DNA from: Epinephelus fuscoguttatus
Lineage: Eukaryota; Chordata; Actinopteri; Perciformes; Serranidae
Length of the DNA: 64,000 nucleotides
Assembly: GCF_011397635.1 (NCBI RefSeq)
Contig: NC_064771.1
Coordinates: 9,363,379 to 9,427,378, forward strand
Direction of reading: 5' to 3'
Shown: piece after piece, positions 25,525 to 36,669 of the stretch
Layout of the letters: each line of letters begins with the position of its first letter
How positions within the stretch are numbered: the first letter of the stretch is position 1
Position numbers and translations under genes: made by a program
Notes under the pieces: generated by a model
Databases searched by the model: none
What the model saw: only the letters and a program-made list of their open reading frames with translations
What the model was told of the DNA's origin: nothing

Positions 25525-26892
25525 GGGGAGACCGGGGTTGGTTGGCACACTTTTCACTCTTTCTATTGTACATTTATGATATTTGCAAAATGTCTAAAAT
25601 GATCAAATGTGTTTTGTTTGCAGACAATACGAATTTATTTAGCTCTTGTCAAGATTTAGAGCAGCATCTGGAGACCGTGGAAACAGAATTGAAAACATTG
25701 GTTTGATATTAGTAAGTTGCTGTTAAGTTTATTTATTTGCACTCTTTAGATTCTTTGATATTCTGTATTTTTTTGTTGGAGCAAAATTACCACAGTGGTG
25801 AATTTATGTATACACAACAGACAAAAAAAAAGTATATACACAAACAAATATGTAAAGAACAAAGCAAACCAAAAATTACTTACACTGAAAGTAACATAAT
25901 TATCAATTGTTGTATGGGAAATCTGTTGAATGTGAAATTGATTAAATAAGTCAATAAATAAATTAATAATGATATTTATAACAATAATGATAATAATATT
26001 ATAACAACAACAACAACAACAATAATAATGATTATAATAATTCATATGTTGAAAAATAATGAATGAATATGTGATGAAAAGGGAGTGACGAAAAATTAAT
26101 AGAAATAAAGTAAATTAATAAATATTCAGCTGTTGTAGTATAAGGTTGGGAGGGTCCAGCAGATGTTGAGGGCTGGCGACTCTATACTTGAGGTATGTGT
26201 AGGTGTGTGTAGGTGGAAGCAGTGGTGTCACTGGCAGTAGGGGGAACTCGTGTGTTGAAAAAACTAAGATTAGAACAAATGCAAAACAAAGATGGGTGAA
26301 AGGAGTTAATTTGTGGAATCGTTTTTTCAAAGGAAATGAAAATGTGTAACATCCTTGACAGATCTAAAAATTATATATTTTAAAAAACATGATTAACAAA
26401 TATAAAACAGAGTTATGAACACCAGTGTGTGTATATGAATATTTGTCTGGAACTGAAGGGTACAGCACAAAACTCTCAATGTATGAAGGGTAGGTGCAAT
26501 AACCTAAGGCTTCAGCCTACACCTATTTGATCAGAATAAATTGCTCTGGATTGTCACTGCTTCAAAAAGTAACGACTTGTTATTGTTGTTATCATTTTTT
26601 TCTGTGTAGAGCTATATGTACTAAACTAAAATAAACTCTGCTTCCCTGACATAATTTGTCAGAATATTTTAACTAGCAGTAAATAAAAGGTTATGGTCTC
26701 AGCTATAAATAAATATATTTTAATGTCTACAAATGTTTTCTAAAATGAGGTGAAATGCTGTGTATTTGTGCCAACCAACAGATCTGAATATAAATTCAAA
26801 CAAAAACCAGAAAACATGAACATTAAATAGAATATCGGTGACCTTTAAATGGACAGAAAACCGCCAGCGTACCAACCAACCCCGGTCTCCCC
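25525..26892. mobile_element. Nonautonomous DNA transposon with 21-bp perfect TIRs and TA flanks
   Basis: The left terminus (GGGGAGACCGGGGTTGG..., 25525-25545) is an exact 21-bp inverted match to 26872-26892. Both ends are bordered by TA, the target duplication expected of Tc1/mariner-type elements. The 1,368-bp interior is AT-rich with an (AAC/AAT)n tract near 25980-26045 and no transposase frame. It sits between the divergent 5' ends of the SPRY gene and the RUN-PTB gene. Confidence 0.8.
25970..26045. repeat. AAT/AAC microsatellite
   Basis: Tandem AAT- and AAC-type trinucleotides inside the TA-flanked element. Confidence 0.8.
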
Positions 26893-27535
26893 TAAAGATG
26901 TAGCTGTGTTTGCCTACTTTTTTTCTTTCTTTAAATAGGCCTACCTATTCAACAATCCTTGGGTTATTTCAAACACGTAGGCCTAAAAAGCCTCACACTG
27001 CAGCAAAGCAATGCTCTCGTTTACCTGTTTTCAAAATCTAAAATAAAATATTGGAAATTAAAGCTGGCGAATTTGAAAGTAAGATTTCAGTCTTCACCTC
27101 ACACTGTGTCATTGGAGGCAGCACGACCGTTTATATTGTTGGAAGCAGAACAGCAGATGTCACTACAGCCAATAAACACGTCATATCTTACTGTATTTCA
27201 TTTCGAGGCACAGAGAGCGTCTATAAGCTCCTGGGTCCAGGTATCACTGGATAATAATTCATTTGTAACCGGTATTCCCGACATGTGTTTGATCATTTCA
27301 TTGTATGCGTCTGTTCCAAAGATACACACTATATGACACGGTGTTAAATCCAGCTGTCCGCCCTCCGTGTCTCGTGTCTGTGCTGGCTTCTGTGTGATGG
27401 GAAGGTGCCTCGGTATGTAAGGTACCCTACACGGAAGTGTAATTACAGCGCGTGTCGCTGTGCGTAAATGACAGGAGGTTTTGTGTGTCTGTTTGTGTGT
27501 CAACGACAGCCTCCGATCACAGCTGGTCCCCAAAC

Positions 27536-30500
27536 ATGGCACCAAAAGACCCTCTGCTTGCCACCCTCAAAGGTAAGGAAGGATACATGCAAACATAACG
27601 CAAACGTACTGTTTTGGATTCATTACAGCTGATCGATTAGTCCAGCTTTGCGCGCACCAAAACTGTCTTGATCATTTGAGTTTTTAATGCACAAAATATT
27701 TTTAACAGGGCATACGTCAGTCGGTTTGTCTCCTGCACAGCCCCTCCTGTGAGGGTGCTGATGTGTGAAATGTCGATGATCACGCACGCAGATTGCATGA
27801 AAAACGTGTATTTTTGGCCACAGTCACGCGGAGCGACAACAGATCCACAGTGAAATGCGTGTTTTTGTCCCTCCCAGTGTGTGTGCTGAACCTGCAGTCA
27901 CATGGAGAGACGGTGTCAGACACCAACCCTCACCTCGCCTCCTGCTGTGAGCTTCTGGAGCTGGTCCTCAGGAAGGGGCTCCAACGTCAGTATCCCTATA
28001 TGTGCAAAATACCATATTTGTGTATTTGTAATGATCTTTACCTGGGCTACATACTGCTGAGAGTTGCTATATTGCAAATTGTATATCTGGCACACGTATT
28101 TCAGGATGTCAGTTTATGCTTCAAGTGGTTGTAATGGTATACAAGCACAATATTTGGGTACGTAGTTTGATGTATTGTGAATATGTTAATAATAAATCAT
28201 CTGAAGCACTACATGTGAAATAGGTTTTTGCAGTAAGAACTGAGTGTGTGTCCTCTCTCCAGAGCCGGTTCTCAGTCTGGTACAAAGAGACTACTGGCAC
28301 TGTTTTGAACAGCTTATCCACCAAGATGCCTGCGGCAGGTAACAACACCTTGCTTAGATTATATGATTTTCAACAGTCATAACTTTACACTATAACAGTC
28401 ATTACTCCAATGGAAATGTCACAATTTCCAGGGGCGGAGCAGGGAGGTGGCCTCTGGGGCTCTGGCCCCAACTGTTTTCTCAAAAGCCCCAGATCTATGC
28501 TGTTCCCCGCAGAAACCTCTGTCTGCCTCATATTCAATTCAGAGGCGAAAACCACATTTACTCGGCATTGTCGGGATCCTTGATTGGCAATTAGAGCAGC
28601 CCAGATTATTATGGGATGGATATTTAACCCTTTATGACCTGAGCATGGCTTTATTTCTTTCAAAAAACATGGGAAGAAGGCACTGAGCAATGAAAGACAA
28701 AATGACCCAAAAAAAAGAAAAATCAGCAAGAAATTAGTAAAAAGAAAAAATTGAAAACAAGAAAATTTAGACAAAGAATAAATTTAAATACAATGAATAG
28801 ACTAACAACAACAACAAGGACATCTTATTCAAACACAAATCTCTTTTTTTGAAATATTGGTTTCACAATAATATTGTATTGGTAAATCAGTTATTCAATA
28901 GGGATGGTCTTCTTTTTACTTATGAAGAGTTTATGTCAGAATATAATATCCCTGGGCGGCACGGTGGTGTGGTGGTTAGCACTCTCGCCTCACAGCAAGA
29001 GGGTTGCCGGTTCGATCCCGGGCGTGGGAGCCCTTCTGTGCGGAGTTTGCATGTTCTCCCTGTGTCAGCGTAGGTTCTCTCCGGGCACTCCGGCTTCCTC
29101 CCACAGTCTAAATGAATGGTTGTTTGTCTCTATGTGTCAGCCCTGCGATAGTCTGGCGACCTGTCCAGGGTGTACCCTGCCTCTTGCCCGATGTAGCTGG
29201 GATAGGCTCCAGCCCCCCCGCGACCCTCAAGAGGATGAAGCAGTTAGAAGATGAATGAATGAATGAATAAACAAGTAAAATAAATAAAAAAGAATAATGA
29301 CAAACAAGGAAATCAAGGACATAACCAAGAGAGAATGCTAGAAAATTATAATACTGTAACATAATTTTAAAATATATTTATATATTATAATTGATGTTGT
29401 TTTCCCATAACTTTCTCTTTTTCCCTATTTTTTAAATTTAAATATTTTCCAAATGTACTTATTGTGATAGTTATTATTTTGTAACTGTTATTATTATTAT
29501 AATTTGTAGTGATATATATATTTTGTTTTGTATTGTTGTTTTTTTTGCAATCTGTGGGACATTTCTTACCAAGTTGCTAATACTGTGTTTTTGGGGGGAA
29601 AAAAACACACCAATTTGCTCAGGTTTCAAAGGCAGCTTTTTCAACAAAAAAGCTAGATTTTGATGCTTTTTCATGCTCTCTGACACCTTATTTATATTCA
29701 AAGCACAACAAATTCCATTGTGAATTAATTTCTTTTCATTGTGAAGTAGAAAATGGTCAGTGGGCCACCCTGCATCTGGCCCATGGGCCGTAAGTTGAGT
29801 ATCACTGCTCTACAAGATGAGTTTTTATTCTGCTACTATCATGTTTCTCCCAAATGATGCATTCTATTATCTCAAATGGCTTAAAGCCCCTGACTTTCTC
29901 AACCCTTGTTAATACCTGTTTTCTGTGCTGATGTGCTTGTGTGTAGGCTGTCCGCCCTGTCCTTGGTGGTGGAGCAGACCAGAGTTTGCAAAAAGCTGCT
30001 CTCAGCTCAGGGCCGAGGCCGCTACCTGCTCAGACTGGCCCTCAGTCGCAAGACATTACCACAGTTCATCACACACCTGCTGCACACACCCAGAGTCCTT
30101 GAGGTCAGATACATGGACCAAATTCATTCTCTGTGACACATTATACTTAGACATTGATTTTCTGGTTATGCTTGTGTATGTCTTTTCCTGGCACTGTTAG
30201 GTGCTCTGGGCAAAGTGTCCACCAAATGTGTCCATTGCTGAGTCTCACTAATAGACTAAAACAGCTTTTGTTCATACTGTTTCTCCTCCCTCCAGTGGTA
30301 CAGTCCGACAGTGTCTATCCTCAGGAATGAGGAATTTTTGGGTGAGGCTTTTTACTTGATCAGATTGTTTCCACCAAACACTGAGCAAAGACAAGGAAAC
30401 TCTTGTCACCACTGGCACTCATTGTAAAACATAAACAACACTGTTTTCTCTCTTCCAGAGCCTTTCATGTCGCTGCTACTGGTCCTCTCTCACATGGAGT

Positions 30501-33500
30501 TTAAACTCAACATGGAGGTCAGTTCAGCTCCTTTATCTACACCTTTATTTAGTCAACTGTTTTTTCAAACCACAGTGAATTCAAATGGCTCCATACTAAC
30601 CACCTCTTGTCTCCTTTCACAGAATTGCAGTTTTCTGGATGAGAGCTGGCTCCTTCCGGTAAAAAACAGTGATTATTGTTTGGTAACTCACAGCATCATA
30701 ATGTTATTATGGTTTTGGTGGTCATGGTAACTTTAAGATCCCTGGAAAGCCGTTAAAGAAATCTCACAAGCAGGACACATTGCAGTGAGATAATGGAAAT
30801 TGGACTCCCTCTGTTAATTGTCTGTATATGTTTCTAGGTGTGTGAGACATATGAAGTAGTGCCCTGTCGGGAGGTAGGGTTGGTGTTGAGGTTTGTGTCT
30901 TACACTCTACAACGTACCTCTTTTCCATCAAGTATAAATGGACCTGTTCAACCTACTGCATCATCTCCCACCTCTGCCTGTCTCTCAGGTATCTCCATGG
31001 GCGTGTCTTCGTCCTCGAACTGACAGCTGGTAGTCAGGCTCATGTCGACAAGTTTATCTGCCCTGGTGACATCATTGATGAGATCAATGGGACCTCACTG
31101 AGGAATTCCAAGAATGGACAGGTATCCTAAAACATGCAGTTATAGAGACCTGTGGCAGGAGGCATTATGTTTTTGAAATGTCTGTCTGTCTGTCTTGCTG
31201 TCTGTCTGCATGTCCATCCCATTTGCAATCTCCTGAAAGAATGCCTTGAGGCAATTTCCTAAAATTTGGCACACATTCTCATGAATGCGATATCTCAGGA
31301 ACGTGTGGAGGGAATTTGTTTAAATTTGGCACAAATGTCCACTTTGACGTGAGGTTGAACTGATTAGATTTTAATGGTCATGGGTTAAAGGTCACTGTCA
31401 CCACCCAAAACATGTTTGGTGCCATAACAGCCATCAGAACTTTATTGGTGTGTACTGACTGCTTGATAGACACCTCCCTGAATCTACTGTTGGTTTTGTG
31501 GCACCAGTTAGGGTGGGACAACTTACACTTTATCATTTTTTTTTTATTACATGTAATTTGCACTGTGACATTGCACAATTCCCAGCACAGCTGCTCCCAA
31601 CCTGAGCAGAGCTCTAATCAGTCAGAAAAACTGAAAACACCTTTGTGGGTGTGAAGGACTCTTTTGTTAACCTGGTGAACATGATTCCATGTATTTTACT
31701 AGAAGGAGTGTATTGCTGAAAGAAAACATCACCAAGAAGAAATAAATCACCTGTTGTTAAATTCTTATGTTTTCTGGCAAAAATATAGAATTCAACGGAA
31801 TACTTCACCCCCCAAATTACCATCTGTAAATCAATTACTCCCTGTGTTAGACTGAATTTGTAAAGAAAACTTTGTCATTCTTGCATGCCTTCGATGAACA
31901 AAGAATCCAAAAACTGAGAAATTTTTGATAAAAAGAAGTCATGTGGGTCCGCCTTTAACAGTAGCTAAACTATATTTTTTAAAAAATCCATTTACAAATT
32001 CTCACACAGCTCGTGCAGTGTTATCCAAGTGGGGTGACATGCTGCAGAGAGATGTGGATGGGAATTGAGCCCACTGCCACTACAGCAAGGCCACAACCTT
32101 TGCACATGGGGCGCCCGCTCTACCAGGTGAGCTAGTGAGCGCCCCAGTATGTACACATCCTGTGCGTATTGTCCCAGTGATGGAACCAATGAGACACAGG
32201 GTAGACACACCCTTGACAAACCCTTTAAGCATTTTCATCACTTTGAAAAACCTGCCGCTCTCAAAACAATGTTCACGCATACTACTGGACAAATCGTAGA
32301 AGTTGTTGTACGTACAGTTACAATACATTCTCTGTTTTTTTACCAGGCAGGTGTCGTTCTGTCTCGTCTGAAGGGCTGCCCTCTGTCCATCAGCGTTCTG
32401 CGGTGGAGGGCTCAGGATGGGACAGTGTATCGGCCCATTATCAAGCTCCTGCGGGCCCTGACGACAGAGAACCCCACCCTGCAGCTTGGTCCTGCTCCCT
32501 CCCAGCAGTCAGCCAACAAAGACCAGAGAAACTCTCCGTCACAGTGTCTCAAAGAGGGAAGGCAAGTTGGTTACCAAATTCTCAATGATGATTTCAGGCA
32601 CATTTTGCTAAGTGTGCCCCTGACATTAAAACACTGACGCACCTCTCTTCCACAGGATTGTGTACATTGTGCAGTATTTGGGAAAAGCAAGCATTGGAAC
32701 GGTAAATAATTGCTATTGTTTAATATTTAATATGCATTCAGTCTTTGTGTATATATGTGTTAAGCCCTGTTTACACCTGGTATTACCATGTGTCTCGGTG
32801 AATTGATCAGGGTGGAAAGCTCTAAATCTGTTCAAACCTAGCATTACAATGCTTTCTCCATATGCATCACAAGTGGCCACTTGTGATCAGATCTCACATT
32901 CTTGCTGTATATGAAAATAAAACATACACCATTTATGTTTGCAGAGGCCAAATGTGTTGTTTTTAACTGGCAGGAGGCAGCACTGCACTTACTGCGCCTG
33001 CAATGCCAGGAGTTAGAAGAAGAAAAACAAGTAGTTTGCCAAGGCCTTGGCATGCAGGCAGAATGAAAACAGTTTCTTATAACATGAATGTATAAATAAG
33101 TCCCTTTTTATCGACCAATCACGCTGACGTGACACGTACAACAACAATCACTGAGTTAGAACTGCCAATTGATATGAGTTACGGAGATAAGTGAAGTTGG
33201 CATGGTTTTTTCCTGTTGTCAGTAGTGAGACTGTGCTGTGATTGGCTTACAGCTCACTTGCAGCGGTTAGGGCACGGAGATCATAGTTAGGGCTAGTACT
33301 AGCCAATCACAGCACTGCAGGATAGACATAAAAAAAATAGTGGGATTCATAATGATGTGCGTCTCAAGATCCACCGAGGACACGTTGGGCTCATTCACAC
33401 ATGTAGCTGTCCACCTGTGATCAGACCAAGATGCATGTAAGTAGCAGGTGTAAACAGGGACTTAGTCTTTACTCTGTTAGTACTGATAACTTGTCTTATC

Positions 33501-34330
33501 CTCTTTTAGTTTGGGGGCAAGGAGGTGCTACAGCAGGGCATTAAAGAAGTATTGCAGAAAAACCTGCCTAGCAAGGTAATGACACTGCTCTACTGCCTCG
33601 GGGCACGTTGGCCTCTGTCATCTCTGCAAGGTGTTTGTCAACATCAACATGCACTCAGTGTGTTTTGTCTCACAGGAAGTGCTCTTAGATATGAAGGAGA
33701 CGCATTTGACATGCACAGATAGAAACAGTAAACAAGTGAGTAACACCATATGGTATCTGTCAAAATTAGTGTTTATGTACCTTTTTGCTTGTGTTTTTCT
33801 GGCAGCATTTATATTCTTTTGAAATGTTTTCACCAGGAGCTGTTTGAGCATCACTATCCAGAGATTTCATGTGTAGGAAGATATGGTCAACCAGACTACA
33901 CAGTATTTGCATTCTGTGTGGCGTAAGTGTTAAATTTACCTACTAGACCTTTGTGGACCTACTATGCAAGTGATTTGAATAGAAGAAAAGCATACATTAT
34001 ATATGCAAGTGTTTTCCACACTTGCCTCCATAGAGACATGATGCAATACCCAGGCCATTATATTGGTTGTCAATGGCTGGACCCATATGTCATCTAAGCA
34101 TGTGATTGGCTCTGTTCACAGAGACTCCCCAGAAACCCCTGAGTCAACAGGCTTCTGCTGTGTGGCACTAAGAGCCAGCAGCATCAAGGAGTGTGAAGAG
34201 GTTGTGTGCCGTATTGGTGAGGCATAGCAGTTAATGTGCATTTCATAATTTTATGATAATTATATAATTTTAAAACCCATGTGTTCTTCTTGCAGCTACT
34301 GGTTTCAAGCACACTGAATGGTTTGTATGA
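27536..34330 (+). CDS. RUN + PDZ-like + PTB-like adaptor protein, complete
   Basis: Sixteen exons: 27536-27572, 27878-27985, 28263-28338, 29947-30103, 30296-30341, 30459-30517, 30623-30658, 30838-30890, 30989-31121, 32347-32561, 32656-32701, 33510-33575, 33676-33735, 33837-33922, 34122-34216, 34296-34330. They total 1,308 nt, or 435 residues plus TGA, with every junction in frame. The ATG (MAPKDPLLATLK) is the first in the open frame. Residues of about 15-175 look like a RUN domain (helical, ending LLLVLSHMEFKLNME...SFLDESWLL). About 180-270 look like a PDZ fold (GRVFVLEL...CPGDIIDEINGTSL...AGVVLSRLKG). About 305-435 look like a PTB/PID fold (IVYIVQYLGKASIG... to the C-terminal ...CVALRASSIKECEEVV). 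RUN domains usually bind small GTPases or motor linkers and PTB domains bind NPxY-type tails, so a trafficking or signalling scaffold is a reasonable inference. No signal peptide or membrane span. The intron after 32561 uses a GC donor. I recognise no named orthologue with this architecture. Confidence 0.82.
28430..28720. repeat. Possible repeat fragment
   Basis: GGGGCGGAGCAGGGAGGTGGCCTCTGGGGC opens a short GC-richer stretch in an AT-rich intron and resembles interspersed sequence remembered from fish introns. Another probable repeat end (GGCCCATGGGCCGTAAGTTG) lies near 29777-29796. No paired copy in this window. Confidence 0.25.
28840..28953 (+). mobile_element. LINE (L1-like) ORF2 C-terminal remnant
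   Basis: Translates to WFHNNIVLVNQLF then LLFTYEEFMSEYNIP, the motif just upstream of the zinc-knuckle end of L1-like ORF2. It resembles the longer remnant at 36.7 kb. The SINE at 28954 interrupts it. Confidence 0.6.
28954..29269 (+). mobile_element. tRNA-derived SINE (family 2, copy 1)
   Basis: Starts GGGCGGCACGGTGGTGTGG with an A box (TGGTTAGCACT) and B box (GGTTCGATCCC), then GGAGTTTGCATGTTCTCC, and ends in (GAAT)n. Compared with the copy at 63.5 kb it lacks about 75 bp after CTCCCACAGTC. In the third intron of the RUN-PTB gene. Confidence 0.88.
31180..31400. repeat. Dispersed repeat with TTTGGCACAAA motif (copy 2)
   Basis: Repeats the pattern of 890-1245: CTGTCTGTCTG, CCTTGAGGCAATTTCC, GCGATATCTCAGGAACG, AATTTGGCACAAATGTCC. 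In the RUN-PTB intron 31122-32346. Confidence 0.55.
31793..32030 (+). repeat. MITE family C, left arm only
   Basis: GGAATACTTCACCCCCC start, then AACAAAGAATCCAAAAACTGAGAA and CTCGTGCAGTGTTATCCAAGT. This matches the left arm of the element at 19.6 kb. It stops exactly where the reverse SINE begins at 32031. Confidence 0.7.
32031..32145 (-). mobile_element. tRNA-derived SINE (family 1, copy 2), reverse
   Basis: On the reverse strand: GGGGCGCTCACTAGCTCACC, GTAGAGCGGGCGCCCCATG, a B-box-like GGCTCAATTCCC, then GCAGCATGTCACCCC. This is the same family as 11067-11232, lacking the tail. Confidence 0.75.
32761..33464. mobile_element. Short-TIR DNA element, about 700 bp
   Basis: Left end TAAGCCCTGTTTACACCTGG is mirrored by CAGGTGTAAACAGGGACTTA at 33445-33464. 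Resembles nonautonomous hAT-like elements of fish, though the class is inferred. It lies in the RUN-PTB intron 32702-33509. Confidence 0.7.
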
Positions 34331-34361
34331 TAACTCACCAGTGGCCAACTGTTCATTTGTA

Positions 34362-34367
34362 AATAAA
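34362..34367 (+). other. Poly(A) signal of the RUN-PTB gene
   Basis: AATAAA lies 32 nt after the TGA, implying a 3' UTR of only about 50-60 nt. On the opposite strand an ATTAAA (TTTAAT on plus at 34445-34450) could end the convergent H3.3 transcript, so the two 3' ends nearly abut. Confidence 0.5.
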
Positions 34368-34444
34368 ATGTCAACAAGATCATGTAAACACTGTATTACT
34401 GACTGAATACAACCACAACACAAAGCATTCTACTCATAAAGACC

Positions 34445-35014
34445 TTTAATAGAAAGACATGTGACAACATTTTCATAAATAGTATTAAAATGTAGCTGCC
34501 AAGATTTTATGTCGAAAAACACGTAAAAAGCAGTCCAGAAAAATACAGGAGGGGTCTGCCATGCTCCCAGTCATTGAGTGCAGAGTATCAACTGTAGCAG
34601 ATAATACCCTGATACTGCAGTGAGATCAGCTGAGCAAGACATGCTGGCATATTTGTGAGAAGTGGTAGATGAGTGATGAGACCCTGGACCCCTGCGGAAG
34701 ATGTGAAGAATGCATCCTCGCTTCAAAAGACAACTCCATCCCCAGAGGGAGTCTGATACCCACAACTTAAGGTGGTGTTATGGCTGACACATGTAATGAC
34801 CCATGATAAAATAAAAAGTAGATAAACCTACTGCACAACATTCCATACTATCCTAGGTGTACTCAGGCTTGTGGAATGATTGATGGCATTGTCCCAGTCT
34901 AAAATACAAAAATTCAAAAGAATTAAAAAAAAAATACCCAAGAAATAAAGTCCACAAAAATGGTTAAGTACGATAAATAGGATCATTTGTCTTGACATTG
35001 CTGCCGCCAGCTGC
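34445..35014 (-). other. H3.3 3' UTR (probable)
   Basis: AT-rich reverse-strand sequence downstream of the H3.3 stop with no coding frame. A reverse-strand ATTAAA at 34445-34450 is a possible polyadenylation signal. I see no stem-loop of the replication-dependent histone type next to the stop, as expected for a replacement histone with a polyadenylated mRNA. Confidence 0.45.
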
Positions 35015-35683
<669 letters not shown>

Positions 35684-36462
35684 CTACTTAACGTGGTAGT
35701 GCCAAATCATACAGATCTGGTTTTATTTACCAAGCTAACGTGCTAACCCAGCCTAGCATACAAGCTTATACAGCTAGCATATAAGCTAAAGCAGCGCCCC
35801 TCCCCCTATGTTCCAACCACTGGGAGGCGTCTGGTTCGCTCCGGTAACGTTACGCTCCAGCAACACTACAGCCGACTACCAAACAAGGCCTAAAAATGTA
35901 TATTAAAAAACAGACTACAAGTTGTTATCAGGCAAGTTTAATTGATAGAATCAGTGCTGTGCTATGCTAACAAAAACAACAATTTCGCAAGTTTATGGTC
36001 CCACAGCGACCAACAACAACGGCGTCAAAACACTCAGTCTCAGCCCAGCCACTCAGTCTTTCCTTTTCGACTTCGCCATTTTCACAGTTTCTCATTTCAC
36101 CTCCAGTCGACATTGCCTCGATCCTGATCAGGCGACATTAGCTTACATTACATTATTAACTTAGCTAACAGCAATTTTTAGCCAACATTAATATTTGTGG
36201 TTAATTCCAACTAAGCCAATGTGATCACCAGGGTCTAGTTTCACTCAAAAGACCTAATGTTAACCGGTGACGTTGAACCAGAAACCGTAAGAAACGCCAT
36301 TGTTCTATTTTTAGCTAATGCTAACGTTAGCAAGCCGCCATGTTAGCCTGTTTGCCGAACAATGACTGTAAACAGAAACTCGGTCCGTGAATACATAGTA
36401 AATTATGGGAATCGATTTCACGCATATTGCCTAACATTAAACAGCAAGGCGGTGATATTTAC

Positions 36463-36545
36463 CTTTAGGACGTCGGTTGGGTCAAGGCAGGAGCCGTCAG
36501 TGATAGTCTTCCGTTGGTGACCGCGGAAAATGAAAAACGGTGTGC
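36463..36545 (-). other. h3f3b: H3.3 5' noncoding exon (probable)
   Basis: On the reverse strand a donor CCTAAAG|GTAAAT lies at 36463/36462, about 820 nt upstream of the acceptor just before the ATG exon. Transcription would begin about 25-30 nt downstream of the TATA box at 36569-36576, so the exon runs from about 36545 down to 36463. Its 5' end is inferred from TATA spacing. Confidence 0.6.
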
Positions 36546-36568
36546 GTCGGAAAAGGGTTGAGGCCGAG

Positions 36569-36620
36569 TATATATACTTTATCGTGACGTCATTCTTGTG
36601 AAATACGACACGCTCATTGG
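36569..36620 (-). promoter_or_regulatory. h3f3b: H3.3 core promoter: CCAAT, CRE and TATA
   Basis: Read on the reverse strand: CCAAT at 36620-36616, the perfect palindromic cAMP-response element TGACGTCA at 36592-36585, and TATATATA at 36576-36569. Their compact spacing and orientation toward the noncoding exon make a coherent promoter. CRE and CCAAT elements are known in mammalian H3.3B promoters; use in this species is inferred. Confidence 0.75.
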
Positions 36621-36669
36621 TTCACCTTCAAAGCTGATGTCAGGGCAGATGCAGCAAGTAAGAAAAAGA

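Noticed and set aside
26115-26330. Short hydrophobic open frames near the microsatellite
   Set aside because: Composition-driven frames inside the TA-flanked element, with no conserved motif and no transposase signature.
28980-29040. tRNA gene-like A and B boxes
   Set aside because: They belong to the head of a SINE; no cloverleaf acceptor stem can be closed, so not a functional tRNA gene.
29108-29362. 84-codon reverse-strand open frame containing a hydrophobic stretch
   Set aside because: It runs across the SINE tail and AT-rich flank; the same frame recurs in the other SINE copy.
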